Source: DATJMJ01 sp035503915
GTDB taxonomy: Bacteria; Actinomycetota; Acidimicrobiia; Acidimicrobiales; Palsa-688
Direction: 5' to 3'
Assembly (NCBI GenBank): GCA_035503915.1
Contig: DATJSU010000054.1
Coordinates: forward strand, 124,001 to 188,000
Length of the DNA: 64,000 nucleotides
Below are positions 61,012 to 64,000 of the stretch, one piece after another. A program made the position numbers and the translations under genes. How positions within the stretch are numbered: the first letter of the stretch is position 1; each line of letters begins with the position of its first letter. Below the pieces are notes generated by a model. The model did no database searches. It was not told where the DNA came from and saw only the letters and a list, made by a program, of their open reading frames with translations.

Positions 61012-62059
61012 GCAGAGCCTCCGCTCCCTCTCGAAACCTCTTAGCCACGGCTTGGGTCGGCAAGCGCTGCTGGACCAGGACGTGGTAGTCCACAATGCGC
61101 GCGCCGAAGCGGCTCTTGAACACCTCGACTGGACCTCCCGGGTCCGATTCGCCGAAGTGGTACGTCAATGCCCCCTTCGCGCAGGCCTCCTTGATGGCGA
61201 GGTGATGGAGGTAGTGCCCTGCCCTGGTGCGCCTGGCAAGGTCGCTGTCCATTGCCGAAAGCCACGCGAACGCGGTGCCGCCTTGGTTGAGCACCACCAG
61301 TGCCGCCACCGGTTCGCCGTTGAGGGAAGCCGTCCATATTTTCGTGCCGGTGACTGCACAGGCGGCTGCGACCATGCCGGCGCGGTCGCGTCGACGGGCG
61401 AGGGCTCGTGCCGCGAAGAGCGGCTGGCCGCGCTGTACCGCCCAGCGGTCCACCGACAGCGAGTAGAGCTGTGCAAAAGCGCTCTGTTGCGGCTCGCCGC
61501 TCCCGCAGCTGATATCGAGGTTCATCCCTTCGGCTCGGCGGACGGAGTTACGGGTCTGGGCCCGAAAAGAGCCGCTCCAAACCGAGCTGAAGCCGTGGGA
61601 CAAGTCGAGCAGCTGAGCGCGGCACTGCTCGCCGGAAGCGGCTGCAGGTGCCGCCGCTGCCCAGTCTTGGGCTTGCACCGGTGGCGGTTGCAACCTGAGG
61701 CGCCATGCGAAACGGCTGGCCAGGTCCTGCCAGATGAGCGACTGTGCGAGCTGGCCCTGCGCGCCCACCGCGCCTCCGTACCCCCAACCATAAGGCAGGG
61801 AAAGGCCTGAAGTGGGACCGGTTTTGCGTACCTGGAGCACGGGGACGACCAGCTGTTCGCCCGACGCCAGCTCGTACAAGGTGCTCGCGTCTTCGCCTCC
61901 TGTCGTGCTGAGGAGCATGTCGAACCAAGCAGGGCCCTGCGTGAGGACCGCGCCGACGTCGGACACGAGCAGGCGCGCCCAAACCTCCCGGGGCGCTGGC
62001 ACGGTGATTTGGTACTCAGATAAGCCTCTGGTTGGCGTCGACCGTACGATGCGCTCCAA
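60944..62059 (-). CDS. FemAB/BioF2-like GNAT acyl- or aminoacyltransferase
   Basis: 371 residues from TTG 62059, which has GAGGAGG at ideal spacing; the frame continues to 62236 but would overlap the next gene. The FemAB pattern is seen in LPYGWGYGG, SFRAQTRNSVRRAEG, ALVVLNQGGTAFAWLSAMDSD, AGHYLHHLAIKEACAKG and FGESDPGGPVEVFKSRFGA. Such enzymes add amino acids to peptidoglycan or modify polysaccharides. The 3' end overlaps the GT gene. Confidence 0.8.
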   Translation of the reverse strand: MERIVRSTPTRGLSEYQITVPAPREVWARLLVSDVGAVLTQGPAWFDMLLSTTGGEDASTLYELASGEQLVVPVLQVRKTGPTSGLSLPYGWGYGGAVGAQGQLAQSLIWQDLASRFAWRLRLQPPPVQAQDWAAAAPAAASGEQCRAQLLDLSHGFSSVWSGSFRAQTRNSVRRAEGMNLDISCGSGEPQQSAFAQLYSLSVDRWAVQRGQPLFAARALARRRDRAGMVAAACAVTGTKIWTASLNGEPVAALVVLNQGGTAFAWLSAMDSDLARRTRAGHYLHHLAIKEACAKGALTYHFGESDPGGPVEVFKSRFGARIVDYHVLVQQRLPTQAVAKRFREGAEALLKLRRSSPSPRAVRRDEPPPVV

Positions 62060-62226
62060 TGGCTTCCTCCTCGCCGCCGCCGGGGCTCTCACCACCAGCT
62101 TGCCTCGGGCGCTTGTGGCACGCCCCGGTGGGACCCACGGTAACCCCGATCGAGCAGCTCCTCGGTTCTGGAGGGCATTGCCGTGAAGATGCCTGGTTGT
62201 GTCCCCAATGACAATCGGGGCGCATC

Positions 62227-64000
62227 GTGAAGACATTGACGCGCCCGGCGCTGGTCCGCGCTCGCGCCCAGGGGGGCCAACGGGGCGAGGCAGCCAGGGT
62301 CGCCTCCCGCGCGCCGTTGCTCACCGACGCAGCCCTTGTCCTCGGCTGCGCAGGAGTCACTATTTTTGCGCTCTTTTACAATCTCTTCGTCAGCCCCGAC
62401 ACTTTTTACGACGAGGTTGTCTATACCAAGGCGTCCCAAAACGTAGCGCTGCACGGGGACCTCACGTGGACCAACGTCCCCCTCTTTGTCCACCCGCCGC
62501 TCATGTTCCTGGTGCAGGCAGCTTGGCTGCTCGCGACTGGCCATGCGCACGTCGCTCTGACTTCAGCGGTGCGCGCCGCGCGTTTGTTGGCAGCAACGGC
62601 CGGCGCGGCAAACGTCCTGCTGACTGCGAGCCTGGCCTACCGGTTGGCTCGCTGGGCCAGTCGCCGCCGCCGCCGCATTATCACTGTCACGGTCGCTGTC
62701 GTGGCCGCTTTGGACCCGGTCCTCCTGCGCTACGACCGTCAAGACGTCCTCGAGCCGTTCGCTTTGCTGGTAACCCTGGTCTGCTTGAACGTCGCCCTTT
62801 GGTTGCGCGGCAAGGGGCGGGCGTACGTGCCGGTTGTGGGGGCCCTTTCCGGTTTGGCGCTGCTCACAAACGAGATCACAATCTTCCCAATCGTTACGCC
62901 GGTCATTTTCGCTTTGTTGGAACGAGACCGAGCGCTGCTGCGCCGCTCAGTTACCGCTCTCGCCGTAGGAGTCGTGTTCTTGTTCTTGTTCCTCGCCTGG
63001 GGGGCCGAACTCGGCCAGGCCTCGACATTCCTAAACGTTCAGTCAGCGACCTTGCAGCGGCTCGTCGGGCTTGTCCAGACCACTGGGCTCAACGTCCCCG
63101 GCACCTCGTTGGCGGGTTCGGTCTCGCGCTCACTTGCCGAGTACCTGAGCAGCTACATAGTGCTCGGGACGGGTGCTGTCGCGCTCTGCGTCGGATGGTT
63201 GCGAAAGGGCACAGCTGAAGCGAGGTTCCTGACCGCTTGGTTGACCGCAAGCTATGCCTTTGGGGCCTACATTGCGGCGGCGGGCACTTTCAACGAGCAG
63301 TTCTTCGTGTACATCATGCCGGCTGCCGTGGTGGGCGGCGTTTTGCTCGTCGACTCCATGCTCTCGATAGTTCTTAGGCTGTCTCGAGCCACCTTCGCGT
63401 CAGTCGCTGCCGGCGTCCTCGCGCTCGCGGTGATAGGGATCTCGGGCGCTGCATGGGCGGCTGACTACGCGTCCCCAGGCAATGGCGTCGAGCGGATGGA
63501 CCAGTTCATCGCCCAGCACCTCCCGGCATGTTCGGTTGTAAATGCCAGCGGTGACGTCGAGAAGTACTCTTACCTCCTACCTGACCGGACCTTCTCCTTC
63601 TTCTCCATCGGCCCGGCGGCGCTTGCTGACGGGGTGCACTATTTCGTGCTCGCGCCAAACGACGCTGTCGCGAACTACGGGAACATGAGCGCTTCGCTAG
63701 CGGACTGGATAAGGAGCCACGCGCAGCTGGTCGTTTCTTACCCTAGCAAGGTGTACGGCTCGGTCCAGTTGTGGCAAGTGCCGTCGCTGCCCTTCGACGC
63801 GCAGGTCGGTACCGTAGCCATCCCGGGCGGTGCATTTATAAATACGTCGGGATCTCGCTGCGGCGGTTTCACCGTCACAAACTCCGCTGGGAGCAATATG
63901 TACGCAGCGTTTGCCGCCCGCGGGGGCAAAGCCGTGCTGGGGCCGCCGCTTTCCGCCAGCTTCCGGGCAGGCCGAGGGGGCCCCGAGCAGGTGTTCCAAG
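62227..64000 (+). CDS. GT39/ArnT-like membrane mannosyltransferase (3' end outside window)
   Basis: At least 591 codons from GTG 62227, open to the right edge. GT-C features: DTFYDEVVYTKASQNVALHG in the first loop (catalytic Asp-Glu) and FVHPPLMFLVQAAWLL, with about ten membrane helices through residue 430. A soluble domain follows, and near the edge the text MYAAFAARGGKAVLGPPLS resembles the start of an LGFP-type cell-surface repeat. Uses a lipid-linked sugar. Divergent from the FemAB-like gene. Start not certain; no good -10 six to eight bases upstream. Confidence 0.8.
   Translation, partial: MKTLTRPALVRARAQGGQRGEAARVASRAPLLTDAALVLGCAGVTIFALFYNLFVSPDTFYDEVVYTKASQNVALHGDLTWTNVPLFVHPPLMFLVQAAWLLATGHAHVALTSAVRAARLLAATAGAANVLLTASLAYRLARWASRRRRRIITVTVAVVAALDPVLLRYDRQDVLEPFALLVTLVCLNVALWLRGKGRAYVPVVGALSGLALLTNEITIFPIVTPVIFALLERDRALLRRSVTALAVGVVFLFLFLAWGAELGQASTFLNVQSATLQRLVGLVQTTGLNVPGTSLAGSVSRSLAEYLSSYIVLGTGAVALCVGWLRKGTAEARFLTAWLTASYAFGAYIAAAGTFNEQFFVYIMPAAVVGGVLLVDSMLSIVLRLSRATFASVAAGVLALAVIGISGAAWAADYASPGNGVERMDQFIAQHLPACSVVNASGDVEKYSYLLPDRTFSFFSIGPAALADGVHYFVLAPNDAVANYGNMSASLADWIRSHAQLVVSYPSKVYGSVQLWQVPSLPFDAQVGTVAIPGGAFINTSGSRCGGFTVTNSAGSNMYAAFAARGGKAVLGPPLSASFRAGRGGPEQVFQ

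Noticed and set aside
62199..63218. 339-codon frame at the right end
   Set aside because: Arg/Pro/Gly-rich text typical of a wrong frame; the GT39-like frame from 62227 has the family motifs and membrane helices.
1..64000. CRISPR arrays, insertion sequences, rRNA genes
   Set aside because: No regularly spaced repeats, transposase motifs or rRNA sequence were seen.

Overview
The window is a dense, GC-rich chromosomal segment from an actinobacterium. Gene content and order (fabD/hemW, then a BldC-like regulator, HIT, phoH-ybeY-CNNM, uppS-recO-glyS-dnaG-rpoD, a class A PBP with a Pro/Thr-rich tail) and short or absent 5' leaders all fit Actinomycetota. A deep, poorly sampled branch such as Acidimicrobiia is my best guess, but that is inference and no rRNA is present to test it. 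I see no insertion sequence, integrase, phage gene or CRISPR array.

Layout. 1-6.9 kb: the end of a membrane protein, a fused alpha-beta E1 subunit of a 2-oxoacid dehydrogenase, then PBP1-type penicillin-binding protein, DUF164 zinc-ribbon protein and DUF72 protein. 7.0-15.9 kb: a DNA-end-processing island with sbcC-sbcD (Rad50-Mre11), a MarR regulator, a HerA-type hexameric ATPase, an aldo/keto reductase, a NurA-type nuclease and Ku. 15.9-18.3 kb: a serine hydrolase, a DUF2505 protein and a ZnuA-like lipoprotein that lacks the usual histidine ligands. 18.4-24.4 kb: lpd, E2, a LipB-LipA fusion and an M24 peptidase; with the distant E1 gene this gives a full 2-oxoacid dehydrogenase plus its lipoylation enzymes. 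24.5-27.2 kb: a ferric-reductase-like membrane flavoprotein, an FMN-binding protein and ApbE, an extracytoplasmic flavin electron-transfer module. 27.2-33.5 kb: MFS exporter, secreted protein, cobalamin-dependent methionine synthase, GreA.

33.6-37.3 kb holds leuB-ilvE-cimA, preceded by a promoter, a 16-codon leader peptide rich in Val/Leu/Ile and a strong intrinsic terminator: a branched-chain amino acid attenuator. 37.3-50.9 kb is the housekeeping block (fatty acid synthesis, RNA processing, isoprenoid lipid carrier, recombination, glycyl-tRNA synthetase, primase, principal sigma factor), closed by tRNA-Asn at 51.0 kb. From there to the right edge are a TetR/methyltransferase pair with tandem operators and a cell-surface polysaccharide region: GT2, flippase fused to half a GT4 enzyme, secreted glycosidase-like lipoprotein, PhyH dioxygenase, a GT2-GT4-GAF fusion, a FemAB-like transferase and a GT39-like mannosyltransferase that runs off the edge.

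A recurring theme is a TANNNT-like -10 hexamer placed 6-8 bases before the start codon at about fourteen genes. This implies widespread leaderless transcripts and was used here to choose several start codons. All functional calls come from reading motifs by eye; no database search was run.
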